From assembly GCA_913056475.1 (NCBI GenBank), contig CAJXMS010000157.1, positions 1 to 5,578 on the forward strand: a stretch of 5,578 nt of DNA, read 5' to 3'. The notes below the pieces were generated by a model, which saw nothing but the letters and a program-made list of their open reading frames with translations, did not search any database and had not been told where the DNA came from. This DNA is from an uncultured Bacteroidota bacterium. Lineage in GTDB: Bacteria; Bacteroidota; Bacteroidia; Flavobacteriales; Schleiferiaceae. A program made the translations under genes and the position numbers. Positions 1 through 5,578 of this stretch are shown here, piece after piece (position 1 is the stretch's first letter; each line of letters opens with the position of its first letter).

Positions 1-357
1 CCACTGTGCCCCCCTGGACATCACGGCTGTTACCGCGCATTGGCCGGAGTCCCACTCTGGATCGTCCAGGACCAGCTGGAAAACGCTGCGCTCTTCAGAG
101 CGGGCTATCAAGGTTCCATACAGCCGGCGGCTCAAGTCACTGTTCGTTTTTGCATAAAGCTCAACGGAGGCCTCTGGCTCATGGTGAAACACCAACCGTA
201 GGGTGTCCTGGTAGGTGAAAGTCTTTTGTTCCAAAGCCTGTTTGCGCGCAAAGAAGCCTTCAATAGGCTCAGGCGCTTTAGGAGACAACTCGCAAGACCC
301 AGTTAATAACAAAATAAGGCCTATTGGTGCATATCTTAAAAGGCTATCTCTCTTCAT
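1..357 (-). CDS. Lipoprotein of unknown function, N-terminal part (3' end beyond the left edge)
   Basis: An open frame of 119 codons runs from an ATG at 357-355 to the left edge without a stop, so the C-terminal part is missing. The first 22 residues (MKRDSLLRYAPIGLILLLTGSC) form a short basic n-region, a hydrophobic core and a lipobox-like LTGSC. Cys22 would be lipidated and the mature protein tethered to a membrane facing the periplasm or outer surface. The mature part begins ELSPKAPEP, a flexible proline-rich stretch, and continues as a mixed polar sequence (residues 35-119) with alternating hydrophobics such as TLRLVFHHEP and SVFQLVLDDP that suggest beta strands. I recognise no family. 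An in-frame GTG lies directly before the ATG and is the only nearby alternative start. The gene is divergent from dnaB, sharing a 60-bp intergenic region. The lipoprotein assignment is fairly firm; the function is unknown. Confidence 0.75.
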   Translation of the reverse strand, partial: MKRDSLLRYAPIGLILLLTGSCELSPKAPEPIEGFFARKQALEQKTFTYQDTLRLVFHHEPEASVELYAKTNSDLSRRLYGTLIARSEERSVFQLVLDDPEWDSGQCAVTAVMSRGAQW

Positions 358-364
358 CACCTTT

Positions 365-372
365 CAAAGTTA
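365..372 (-). promoter_or_regulatory. Bacteroidota-type -7 box for the lipoprotein gene
   Basis: Read on the minus strand the bases are TAACTTTG, a full match to the Bacteroidota -7 consensus TAnnTTTG. Only 7 nt separate it from the ATG at 357, so transcription would begin at or within a few bases of the start codon and the mRNA would be nearly leaderless. No good TTG-type -33 element is seen; TTCG about 18 nt upstream is the nearest resemblance. It lies 1 bp from the opposing dnaB box. Confidence 0.45.
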
Positions 373-373
373 A

Positions 374-381
374 TACCTTTG
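374..381 (+). promoter_or_regulatory. Bacteroidota-type -7 box for dnaB
   Basis: TACCTTTG matches the TAnnTTTG consensus. Transcription would begin near 386-389, giving a leader of about 30 nt to the ATG at 418. This decides the dnaB start: the TTG at 379-381, which opens a longer reading frame, lies inside the promoter box and would not be transcribed from it. No strong -33 TTG is visible around 350-356. Confidence 0.5.
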
Positions 382-417
382 AAGACTTTTCGAACACCAT
401 TCACAACCCGCGCACAC

Positions 418-1944
418 ATGGCCCAATCCCCCCCTCAGAAACCTGATAACCATCTAAGTAAGCAGAAAGGCGAGGTGATAGCCCTGGACAAGGGCCGGGT
501 ACCCCCGCAAGCCTTAGATATGGAAGAAGCGGTTCTGGGGGCTATGCTGATAGACAATGCCGCTATCGGGGAAGTAATCGATATCCTCAACGCCGAAAGC
601 TTTTACAAGGAGGCCCATAAGATCATTTACGGCATCATTAAAGAGCTCTTCAGCAATAGTGAGCCGGTGGACATTCTCACGGTGGGCAGCGCTCTACGCA
701 AAGAAGGCCAGCTCCAAGCCGTGGGTGGCGATTATTACCTGGTGCAGCTCAGCCAAAAGGTGTCCTCTTCCGCCCACAGCGAATACCACGCGCGGATCAT
801 CATGCAGAAATACCTGCAGCGGGAAATGATCCATTTGGCCGGTGATATCATCAATAAGGCCTTTGACGAAACCAGCGACGTATTTGAGCTATTGGACGAA
901 TCCGAGCAATCGCTTTTTGAGGTAGCCCATAAAAACGTAACCAAAAACTACGAGAGCGCAGACAACCTCATCGCCGAGGCCATTCGCCGAATCGAAGAGG
1001 TGAGCAAAAAAGAAGGCCTCAGCGGCGTACCCAGCGGCCTGATGAGCGTAGACCAAGTCACCGGCGGCTGGCAACCCTCTGACCTGGTGGTTATAGCCGC
1101 CCGCCCCGCCATGGGGAAAACGGCCATGGTCCTCTCTATGGCCCGCAACATGTCGGTAGACCATAAAATCCCGGTAGCGCTTTTCTCTCTGGAGATGAGC
1201 TCCGTGCAGCTCATAACCCGCCTTATATCCGGAGAAACAAACATTGAATCCGATAAACTGCGGAAAGGAAACCTGGAGCCCGATGAATGGCAGCAGCTGC
1301 TTACCAAAGTACGCAAACTAGAGGATGCCCCCCTTTATATTGACGATACGCCCGCTCTGAGCGTCTTTGACCTCCGCGCTAAGTGCCGGCGCCTGGTGGC
1401 CCAAAAAGGGGTAAAGGTGATCATCGTAGATTACCTTCAGCTTATGACCGCGGGCACCCAGGCCAAACAAAGCGGCAACCGGGAACAAGAAATAAGCACC
1501 ATTTCCCGTTCCTTAAAAAGCATTGCCAAAGAGATGAACGTGCCGGTGCTGGCCCTGGCGCAGCTCAGCCGCGCAGTAGAAACCCGGGGGGGCGATAAAA
1601 GACCCATTTTGTCCGATCTGCGGGAATCCGGTGCCATCGAACAAGACGCCGACATCGTAAGCTTTATTTACCGTCCCGAGTATTATCAAATTGAAGAATG
1701 GCCTGATGGAACCCCCACTGATAACCAGGGAGAGCTCATCATCGCCAAACACCGGAACGGAGGTACCGCCGATGTACGTCTCAACTTCTATGGGAAGCTC
1801 GCCCGTTTCGCTGATCTCGAGCAAGAACTGGGAGGCGGAGAGGCCCTCCAGTTTCAGTCCAAAATGAACGATGAAGACGATGCCATCAATGATGACTATT
1901 TACCCGGCCCGGGAAAACCGGGCGACGATTCCGTCCCCTTTTAA
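418..1944 (+). CDS. dnaB: Replicative DNA helicase DnaB
   Basis: Hexameric ATP-driven helicase that unwinds DNA at the replication fork and recruits primase; cytoplasmic. From ATG 418 the product is 508 residues, within the usual DnaB range. Residues 1-28 are polar and probably disordered. The N-terminal helical domain opens with PPQALDMEEAVLGAML (29-44), followed by a linker and the RecA-like C-terminal domain from about 195. Visible motifs are Walker A ARPAMGKT (228-235, Lys234), the catalytic glutamate in SLEMS (Glu259), Walker B VKVIIVDYLQ (Asp338), the LAQLSR motif (Gln382, Arg385), LRESGAIEQDAD, and KHRNG (Lys444, Arg446), the trans-acting finger region of DnaB. There is no intein. The tail is acidic and ends DDSVPF. 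The start rests on the promoter box at 374-381; a TTG at 379 would add 13 residues and is unlikely. The end overlaps the next gene by up to 74 bp, suggesting cotranscription. Confidence 0.97.
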   Translation: MAQSPPQKPDNHLSKQKGEVIALDKGRVPPQALDMEEAVLGAMLIDNAAIGEVIDILNAESFYKEAHKIIYGIIKELFSNSEPVDILTVGSALRKEGQLQAVGGDYYLVQLSQKVSSSAHSEYHARIIMQKYLQREMIHLAGDIINKAFDETSDVFELLDESEQSLFEVAHKNVTKNYESADNLIAEAIRRIEEVSKKEGLSGVPSGLMSVDQVTGGWQPSDLVVIAARPAMGKTAMVLSMARNMSVDHKIPVALFSLEMSSVQLITRLISGETNIESDKLRKGNLEPDEWQQLLTKVRKLEDAPLYIDDTPALSVFDLRAKCRRLVAQKGVKVIIVDYLQLMTAGTQAKQSGNREQEISTISRSLKSIAKEMNVPVLALAQLSRAVETRGGDKRPILSDLRESGAIEQDADIVSFIYRPEYYQIEEWPDGTPTDNQGELIIAKHRNGGTADVRLNFYGKLARFADLEQELGGGEALQFQSKMNDEDDAINDDYLPGPGKPGDDSVPF

Positions 1945-3199
1945 AAAGGCCCTGGGGCTGCTGGCCCTGGTCCTTTATTGCCACTTGAGTATGGGGATCC
2001 ACCTGCTGATCCCCATGGATGAAGAAAGTCAGGCCCAGCACCTGAAAGCCTACGGCATTGCCTTTCAGGCACTGGAACGAAACACCTCGGTAGAGTGGCT
2101 GCTCAATTACCGTGGCGGTAGCTTTTTGCTCCCCTACGCGGAGGAGCTCAAACTAGAATGCCAGGTAAGAAACGTGAGCTATGAGGCCATATCAGACCAA
2201 AGGGCCGCCCAAATTCGCGCGGAAATCAACAGCCCCGCCGTTAATCAAAGCATTGTAAAGCTCGATAAAGCCCCCAAAATAGCCGTTTACTCCCCTAAGG
2301 ATAAGCTGCCCTGGGACGATGCGGTAACCATGGTGCTCACCTACGCCGAAATTCCTTACGATATCGTCTATGATAAAGAGGTGCTCAACGACCTCCTCCC
2401 CCGCTATGACTGGCTACACTTGCACCACGAGGACTTTACCGGCCAGTACGGAAAGTTCTACGCCAGCTTTCGCAACGCCCCCTGGTACATCAAGCAAAAA
2501 AAAGAGGCCGAAAAGGACGCCCAGGCCCTGGGCTACCAGAAAGTAAGCGCTCTGAAACGCGACGTGGCCCAAAAAATCAAGGAATACACCGTAGGGGGCG
2601 GCTTTCTCTTTGCCATGTGCTCTGCTACGGATAGTTACGATATCGCCCTTTCAGCCGCGGGGGTAGACATCTGCGCGCCCATGTTTGACGGCGATCCTGC
2701 GGCGCCCAACTACCAGGCTAAGCTTGATTACGACCGTTGCCTGGCCTTCGAAGATTTTCGCCTGGTAAAAGATCCCAATACCTATGAATTTAGCAATATA
2801 GACGTAACCCGCAGCCGCAAAGTCAAGGCGGAAAACGACTTTTTTACCCTGTTCGAATTTTCGGCCAAGTGGGACCTGGTCCCCACCATGCTCTGCCAAA
2901 ACCACACCCGCGTGATCAAGGGATTTATGGGCCAGACCACCGCCTTTCGCCGTTCCCTGCTCAAACCCGACGTGCTGGTCATGGGCGCCCTTAAAAGCGC
3001 GGGCGAAGCCCGCTACATCCACGGCGAGCTGGGCAAAGGTACCTGGACTTTCTACGGGGGCCACGACCCCGAAGACTACCAGCACCGGGTAGGAGACCCC
3101 AAAACCGAACTCTCCATGTATCCCAATTCCCCGGGGTATCGCCTCATTTTGAACAACATCCTATTTCCGGCGGCGCGCAAAAAACCCCACAAAACATGA
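1871..3199 (+). CDS. Exported protein of the flavobacterial family labelled 'asparagine synthetase B' (activity unproven)
   Basis: The longest frame gives 442 residues. A hydrophobic segment after two lysines (KKALGLLALVLYCHLSMG, 25-42) looks like a signal peptide, and the conserved body starts at LLIPMDEESQ. This body matches my memory of flavobacterial proteins named asparagine synthetase B. However, neither hallmark of that enzyme is present: no N-terminal catalytic Cys and no SGGLDS-type ATP-pyrophosphatase loop. Instead, KIAVYSP (136-142), a His cluster LHLHHED (182-188), the elbow-like GGGFLFAMCSATDS with Cys250 (242-255), and FYGGHDPED with His398 (394-402) resemble a class I glutamine-amidotransferase or ThuA-like fold; this is inference. 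The start is uncertain: ATGs at 1871, 1880, 1889 and 1892 all leave a long n-region overlapping dnaB, while an ATT at 1928 would give the most typical signal peptide. ATG 1991 would remove it. No promoter is seen before it, so it probably depends on dnaB transcription. Confidence 0.85.
   Translation: MKTMPSMMTIYPARENRATIPSPFKKALGLLALVLYCHLSMGIHLLIPMDEESQAQHLKAYGIAFQALERNTSVEWLLNYRGGSFLLPYAEELKLECQVRNVSYEAISDQRAAQIRAEINSPAVNQSIVKLDKAPKIAVYSPKDKLPWDDAVTMVLTYAEIPYDIVYDKEVLNDLLPRYDWLHLHHEDFTGQYGKFYASFRNAPWYIKQKKEAEKDAQALGYQKVSALKRDVAQKIKEYTVGGGFLFAMCSATDSYDIALSAAGVDICAPMFDGDPAAPNYQAKLDYDRCLAFEDFRLVKDPNTYEFSNIDVTRSRKVKAENDFFTLFEFSAKWDLVPTMLCQNHTRVIKGFMGQTTAFRRSLLKPDVLVMGALKSAGEARYIHGELGKGTWTFYGGHDPEDYQHRVGDPKTELSMYPNSPGYRLILNNILFPAARKKPHKT
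1991..2016 (+). repeat. 9-bp inverted repeat near the 5' end of the exported-protein gene
   Basis: ATGGGGATC (1991-1999) and GATCCCCAT (2008-2016) are perfect reverse complements around an 8-nt loop. The GC-rich stem could fold in the mRNA just after the signal-peptide codons. It encodes MGIHLLIPM and includes an in-frame ATG at 1991 that would be buried in the stem. It may be a coding coincidence. Confidence 0.4.
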
Positions 3200-3213
3200 T
3201 GAGCGTTATACCA

Positions 3214-3234
3214 CATTTGGCCTGCGGCCAAATG
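3214..3234. terminator. Candidate bidirectional hairpin between convergent genes
   Basis: CATTTGGCC (3214-3222) pairs perfectly with GGCCAAATG (3226-3234) across a TGC loop, a 9-bp stem centred in the 64-bp gap between the two convergent stop codons. The position suits transcription termination in both directions. No T-run follows on either strand, so this is not a classical intrinsic terminator. Confidence 0.5.
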
Positions 3235-3263
3235 AAATGTACCCGCCGGGAAGCCCTGCTCGT

Positions 3264-5303
3264 TTATTGGAAAAAGCGCCAGCGGATACCGAGGCGAAAA
3301 TGGCGATCTATCATCGGATAACCGGGGGCGGCATAATACTGAAAGCCGTTTAAGCCTTGATTGACATGCTGGTAGCGTAGGTAGATATGCGCTTCCATCA
3401 CTTTAAACTGGGCGAAAACGTCCAGGTAAGGATAGTTGCCAAAATTCCCTTCCCGGCGCAGCACCGTGCGGCCCAGGGCTGGTACATAACTGGGCATTTC
3501 GAAGGAAGAAAAATAACTTAACTCCGCGCCGGTAATTACCTCAAGGGCATCGCCGAAAAGGGGGAAATCAAAATAAAGGGCGTGCCGAAGGATCCAGTCG
3601 GGGCGGGGCATAAAGGCCTTTCCGCTGTGGTGAAGCTGATATGTGGCTTTATTATCCAAGTGTACCAGGTCCCAAAGGGTAAAGTCCTGGCGGGTGCTTA
3701 TTTGGGTGTAATTGATGGGAGTCCCCGTTTGTTCGGGCCGGGCGCTGGCGTTAAAATAAACGTAATTGAGGGCATTAAAATGCCTTACCTCAAGCTTATG
3801 GCGTGGGTCAAGCTGGAGACCATAGTGCAGCGCCTGCTGGAAGACGGGGGTCAAATTGGCGTTCCAAATAAAGTTATTACTGAGGTAGCGCTGCGCCATT
3901 AAAGTAGGATTTTGCCGGCGGGCGGTATACCCGGCCAGCAACTTTACCGGACCAAAAAGGCGGGTAAACAAGGTCCCCTCCAGGTTAAAATTGCCCGCAA
4001 GGGGCCCGGTGGTGTAAAGGCGTGCCTTGCTCTTTAGCTCAAAGCGCTCCTTAATGCGGCCCTGCAGGCGGCCCCATAAGGAGGCAGCCGTCCCCTCCAC
4101 TTTCTGATAGGCATTACCACCGTTATAGAGTAGCAGCCCCGCTCCCAGGGTAAGGCTGAGCCGGGAAGTTTGCCCCACTTCAAAGCGGGTAAAAAGATCA
4201 TTGCGCAGGGCGCGCGTACCGAAGCTATCCCGATAAGCCCCAGATTGGAAGTGATAATTTTGGTAAAAATCACTGCTTTGGCCCAAATAACCAAAGGATT
4301 GCCGGCGAAAGTCGAGTTGGTGCCCTAAGGTCCATTGAAAACCGCCATTCCCGGTGGAATCAGTGGATATGGTGTCGCTAGCGGAACGAATGGAATCCTG
4401 GAGGAGGGTGTCAGTAGCCCGGGCTCCTGGCCTGTCCGAAGCGGTTTTCATGGAATCTAAGGCCAGGCTATCCACCGGCCCTCTGGCTGGGCTGGGAGTG
4501 GCGTTTTGGCCGCTAAGGCCCCCTTTGTTGGAGGCGGGCGAACCGGTAAGGTCCAGGCTATGGCGTAGGTTGAGGTGCTGGTTACGCATTATGCGTTGAT
4601 CGTTGCGAAGGTTAACCAGAAGCAGGTTCCGATTGCTTTCCAGGTTTTCTTCAAACACGGAGTCGTTTTGGATTCCTCCATTTTGTTGAACCTCTACTTC
4701 TTCGTCCACAAAAAAAGCCTTTATGCGGTAACGATCGTTTTGGGCCGTGTAATGGGTGGAGAGCAGTAGGGAGTTTAATTTATTTTGATTGTGCAGGTAT
4801 TCTCCTTGGCTATTGAGCCTCCGATAGCGGAGGTAGGCGTTCCAGCGGCGGTTAATATTTTGGGTATGGGCGATAGTAAATACTTGCCCGCGCTCAATCC
4901 CCTGGGTGTAAAGGGCCTCGGTGAGGGGCGTTTTTACCTGGAAGAAGGGCACCTCCCCCGGGGCGGTAAAATAGCGCTTATAAGCCCCTTGATCTTGGAG
5001 AAGCTCATAATGAATGGATTGATTTAGCCGTGGCACCAGGAGATTATTTTGAAAGCCGCCCGCGTTTAGGGCGGTAGTATAGCCGTAATCGTCTTGCACA
5101 GAAGCCGAAAGAAGCCGGTACCAGTGCAAGTCTTTAAAGGAAGTATCTATGAAATAATAATTCGAGTCATTGAGAAAGGTATACTGGTGAGAGAATTCGG
5201 GGCTTCCCTCTTTAAGGGGCCCTGGTTTATATTGCCCCAGGGCCCCTAGGCCCAAAACCAGAAGACTTAGCAAGAAAACGAAGCGTATAGGGGCGAAGCT
5301 CAT
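3264..5303 (-). CDS. Putative porin, outer-membrane beta-barrel protein (Porin_10 / PF14121-like)
   Basis: From ATG 5303 the product is 679 residues. Residues 1-23 (MSFAPIRFVFLLSLLVLGLG then ALG) form a type I signal peptide with likely cleavage before Gln24. The mature protein has the alternating aromatic and polar pattern of transmembrane beta strands throughout and ends in an aromatic strand (HFRLGIRWRFFQ). Family-typical segments are the early DTSFKDLHWY, the stretch VKTPLTEALYTQG followed by IAHTQNINRRWNAYLRYRRL and NSQGEY (about 123-170), and NGGI (208-211). This matches the Bacteroidota 'putative porin' family; the transported substrate is unknown. Residues 254-320 are a low-complexity Ser/Thr/Asp/Gly linker, probably a loop or inter-strand insertion. 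An in-frame ATG at 5357 would add 18 residues before the signal peptide, but it lies upstream of the promoter box at 5331-5338, so 5303 is preferred. The gene lies downstream of an rRNA operon terminator and converges with the dnaB unit. Confidence 0.88.
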   Translation of the reverse strand: MSFAPIRFVFLLSLLVLGLGALGQYKPGPLKEGSPEFSHQYTFLNDSNYYFIDTSFKDLHWYRLLSASVQDDYGYTTALNAGGFQNNLLVPRLNQSIHYELLQDQGAYKRYFTAPGEVPFFQVKTPLTEALYTQGIERGQVFTIAHTQNINRRWNAYLRYRRLNSQGEYLHNQNKLNSLLLSTHYTAQNDRYRIKAFFVDEEVEVQQNGGIQNDSVFEENLESNRNLLLVNLRNDQRIMRNQHLNLRHSLDLTGSPASNKGGLSGQNATPSPARGPVDSLALDSMKTASDRPGARATDTLLQDSIRSASDTISTDSTGNGGFQWTLGHQLDFRRQSFGYLGQSSDFYQNYHFQSGAYRDSFGTRALRNDLFTRFEVGQTSRLSLTLGAGLLLYNGGNAYQKVEGTAASLWGRLQGRIKERFELKSKARLYTTGPLAGNFNLEGTLFTRLFGPVKLLAGYTARRQNPTLMAQRYLSNNFIWNANLTPVFQQALHYGLQLDPRHKLEVRHFNALNYVYFNASARPEQTGTPINYTQISTRQDFTLWDLVHLDNKATYQLHHSGKAFMPRPDWILRHALYFDFPLFGDALEVITGAELSYFSSFEMPSYVPALGRTVLRREGNFGNYPYLDVFAQFKVMEAHIYLRYQHVNQGLNGFQYYAAPGYPMIDRHFRLGIRWRFFQ

Positions 5304-5330
5304 AGTAAAAACACGAAAAGCGGAAGGGTG

Positions 5331-5338
5331 CAAATTTA
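5331..5338 (-). promoter_or_regulatory. Bacteroidota-type -7 box for the putative porin gene
   Basis: On the minus strand the bases are TAAATTTG, an exact fit to TAnnTTTG, 27 nt before the ATG at 5303. Transcription would begin around 5324-5327, giving a leader of about 20-25 nt. The -33 region lacks a clear TTG. With the terminator just upstream, it implies the porin gene is transcribed independently of the rRNA operon. Confidence 0.5.
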
Positions 5339-5370
5339 GGGCCCGTAGTGAGGCCACTTATGAGGAGCCC

Positions 5371-5406
5371 AAAAAAAAACCTCGAATGCAAGGCAAACGA
5401 GGTTTT
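5371..5406 (-). terminator. Intrinsic terminator of the rRNA operon
   Basis: Read on the minus strand, AAAACCTCG (5406-5398) and CGAGGTTTT (5384-5376) form a 9-bp stem around a 13-nt loop, and the T-run continues to 5371 (nine Ts in all). It begins about 11 nt after the 3' end of the 5S gene, the usual place for an rRNA operon terminator. In the plus direction the T-run is only four bases, so it is directional. Confidence 0.85.
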
Positions 5407-5416
5407 AAAATAAAAA

Positions 5417-5511
5417 GTGGCGACGACATACTCTCCCGGATATTACTCCAGTACCATCTGCGCTGGTGGGCTTAACGACTCTGTTCGGAATGGTAAGAGG
5501 TGATCCCCACC
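5417..5511 (-). rRNA. rrf: 5S ribosomal RNA, 3' part (5' end missing at the contig edge)
   Basis: The minus strand from 5511 reads GGTGGGGATCACCTC, then the highly conserved ATTCCGAACAGAG and GTTAAGCCC, then GCGCAGATGGTACTG and CGGGAGAGTATG, ending GTCGTCGCCAC, in the order and spacing of bacterial 5S rRNA. About 95 nt are present; a full Bacteroidota 5S is roughly 110 nt, so about 15 nt of the 5' end are lost. The loss is caused by the adapter junction at 5511/5512, not by a real deletion. The 23S and 16S genes would be expected beyond the right edge. The exact 3' end is estimated. Confidence 0.93.
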
Positions 5512-5578
5512 AGATCGGAAGAGCGTCGTGTAGGGAAAGAGTGTAGATCTCGGTGGTCGCCGTATCATTAAAAAAAAA
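5512..5578. other. Illumina TruSeq adapter read-through plus poly-A (sequencing artefact)
   Basis: From 5512 the bases begin AGATCGGAAGAGC, the common Illumina adapter start, and continue for 58 nt to 5569 as the reverse complement of the TruSeq universal (P5-side) adapter, ending CGTATCATT. Nine As follow, as seen when a read runs past the adapter end. This stretch is not part of the genome and should be trimmed. Confidence 0.97.

Larger units (their letters stand above)
363..383. repeat. Perfect 7-bp inverted repeat between divergent promoters
   Basis: TTCAAAG (363-369) and CTTTGAA (377-383) are perfect reverse complements separated by 7 bp (TTAATAC). Each arm carries the TTTG end of one divergent -7 box. 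The dyad may simply reflect two facing copies of the same promoter consensus, or may be an operator controlling both genes. The symmetry is directly visible; a regulatory role is inference. Confidence 0.5.

Noticed and set aside
6..218. Plus-strand open frame of about 70 codons at the left edge
   Set aside because: It lies antisense to the lipoprotein gene, whose frame has a convincing signal peptide and lipobox; the plus-strand translation is compositionally unlike a protein and has no promoter.
379..417. TTG at 379 as the dnaB start, adding 13 residues
   Set aside because: The TTG is part of the TACCTTTG promoter box, so a transcript from that promoter would not contain it; the extra residues match nothing expected in DnaB.
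889..1316. Minus-strand open frames of 91 and 122 codons within dnaB
   Set aside because: They are antisense to the Walker A region of an intact, well-conserved helicase gene and encode nothing recognisable.
418..1944. Possible intein in DnaB, a common insertion site
   Set aside because: The helicase motifs are contiguous and correctly spaced, with no extra block or Cys/HN splice junctions.
3582..3902. Plus-strand open frame of 106 codons inside the porin gene
   Set aside because: It is a shadow of the minus-strand barrel gene, whose family match covers the same bases; no promoter or recognisable protein features are seen.
5304..5357. ATG at 5357 as the porin start, adding 18 residues
   Set aside because: It would place a polar extension before a normal signal peptide and lies upstream of the likely transcription start near 5325.
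5417..5511. A truncated 5S rRNA pseudogene
   Set aside because: The missing 5' bases are replaced by adapter sequence, so the truncation is a sequencing artefact.
5570..5578. Poly-A run as a biological tract or terminator
   Set aside because: It follows directly on the adapter end and is the usual signal from reading past the library molecule.
1..5578. A defence system, CRISPR array, mobile element or other new system
   Set aside because: The genes are a replication helicase, envelope proteins and rRNA; there are no direct-repeat arrays, transposase or integrase genes, or nuclease modules in any frame I could read.

Overview
The window reads as the end of a short-read contig from a member of the Bacteroidota, most likely Flavobacteriales-like. 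Three things point there: promoter boxes of the Bacteroidota type (TAnnTTTG) sit at sensible distances before three genes; one protein is a clear member of the Bacteroidota 'putative porin' family; and the periplasmic protein beside dnaB resembles sequences I know mainly from flavobacterial genomes, where they are labelled 'asparagine synthetase B'. Base composition looks moderately GC-rich (judged by eye, not computed). I cannot name a genus.

Layout. Positions 1-357 hold the first 119 codons of a minus-strand lipoprotein gene that runs off the left edge. A 60-bp divergent promoter region (358-417) follows. It is built on a perfect 7-bp inverted repeat that contains one -7 box for each direction. 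Plus strand: the replicative helicase gene dnaB (418-1944), then a periplasmic or otherwise exported protein of unknown activity (1871-3199) whose frame overlaps the end of dnaB by up to 74 bp, so the two are probably one transcript. A 9-bp hairpin (3214-3234) lies between this pair and a convergent minus-strand gene for an outer-membrane beta-barrel putative porin (3264-5303). Upstream of the porin gene are its own promoter box, an intrinsic terminator (5371-5406), and the 3' part of a 5S rRNA gene (5417-5511, minus strand). An rRNA operon therefore lies off the right edge and is transcribed toward the porin gene.

The last 67 bases (5512-5578) are not biological: they are Illumina adapter read-through plus a short poly-A. 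The contig breaks inside a repeated rRNA operon, and the 5S gene looks truncated only because of this artefact.

Apart from DNA replication (DnaB), the genes are envelope proteins: one lipoprotein, one exported globular protein and one barrel. I see no defence system, mobile element, CRISPR array or biosynthetic cluster. The points most worth a second look are the adapter, the symmetrical divergent promoter, the dnaB overlap with a slip-prone stop codon, the SSB-like C-terminus of DnaB, and the doubtful 'asparagine synthetase' label of the exported protein.
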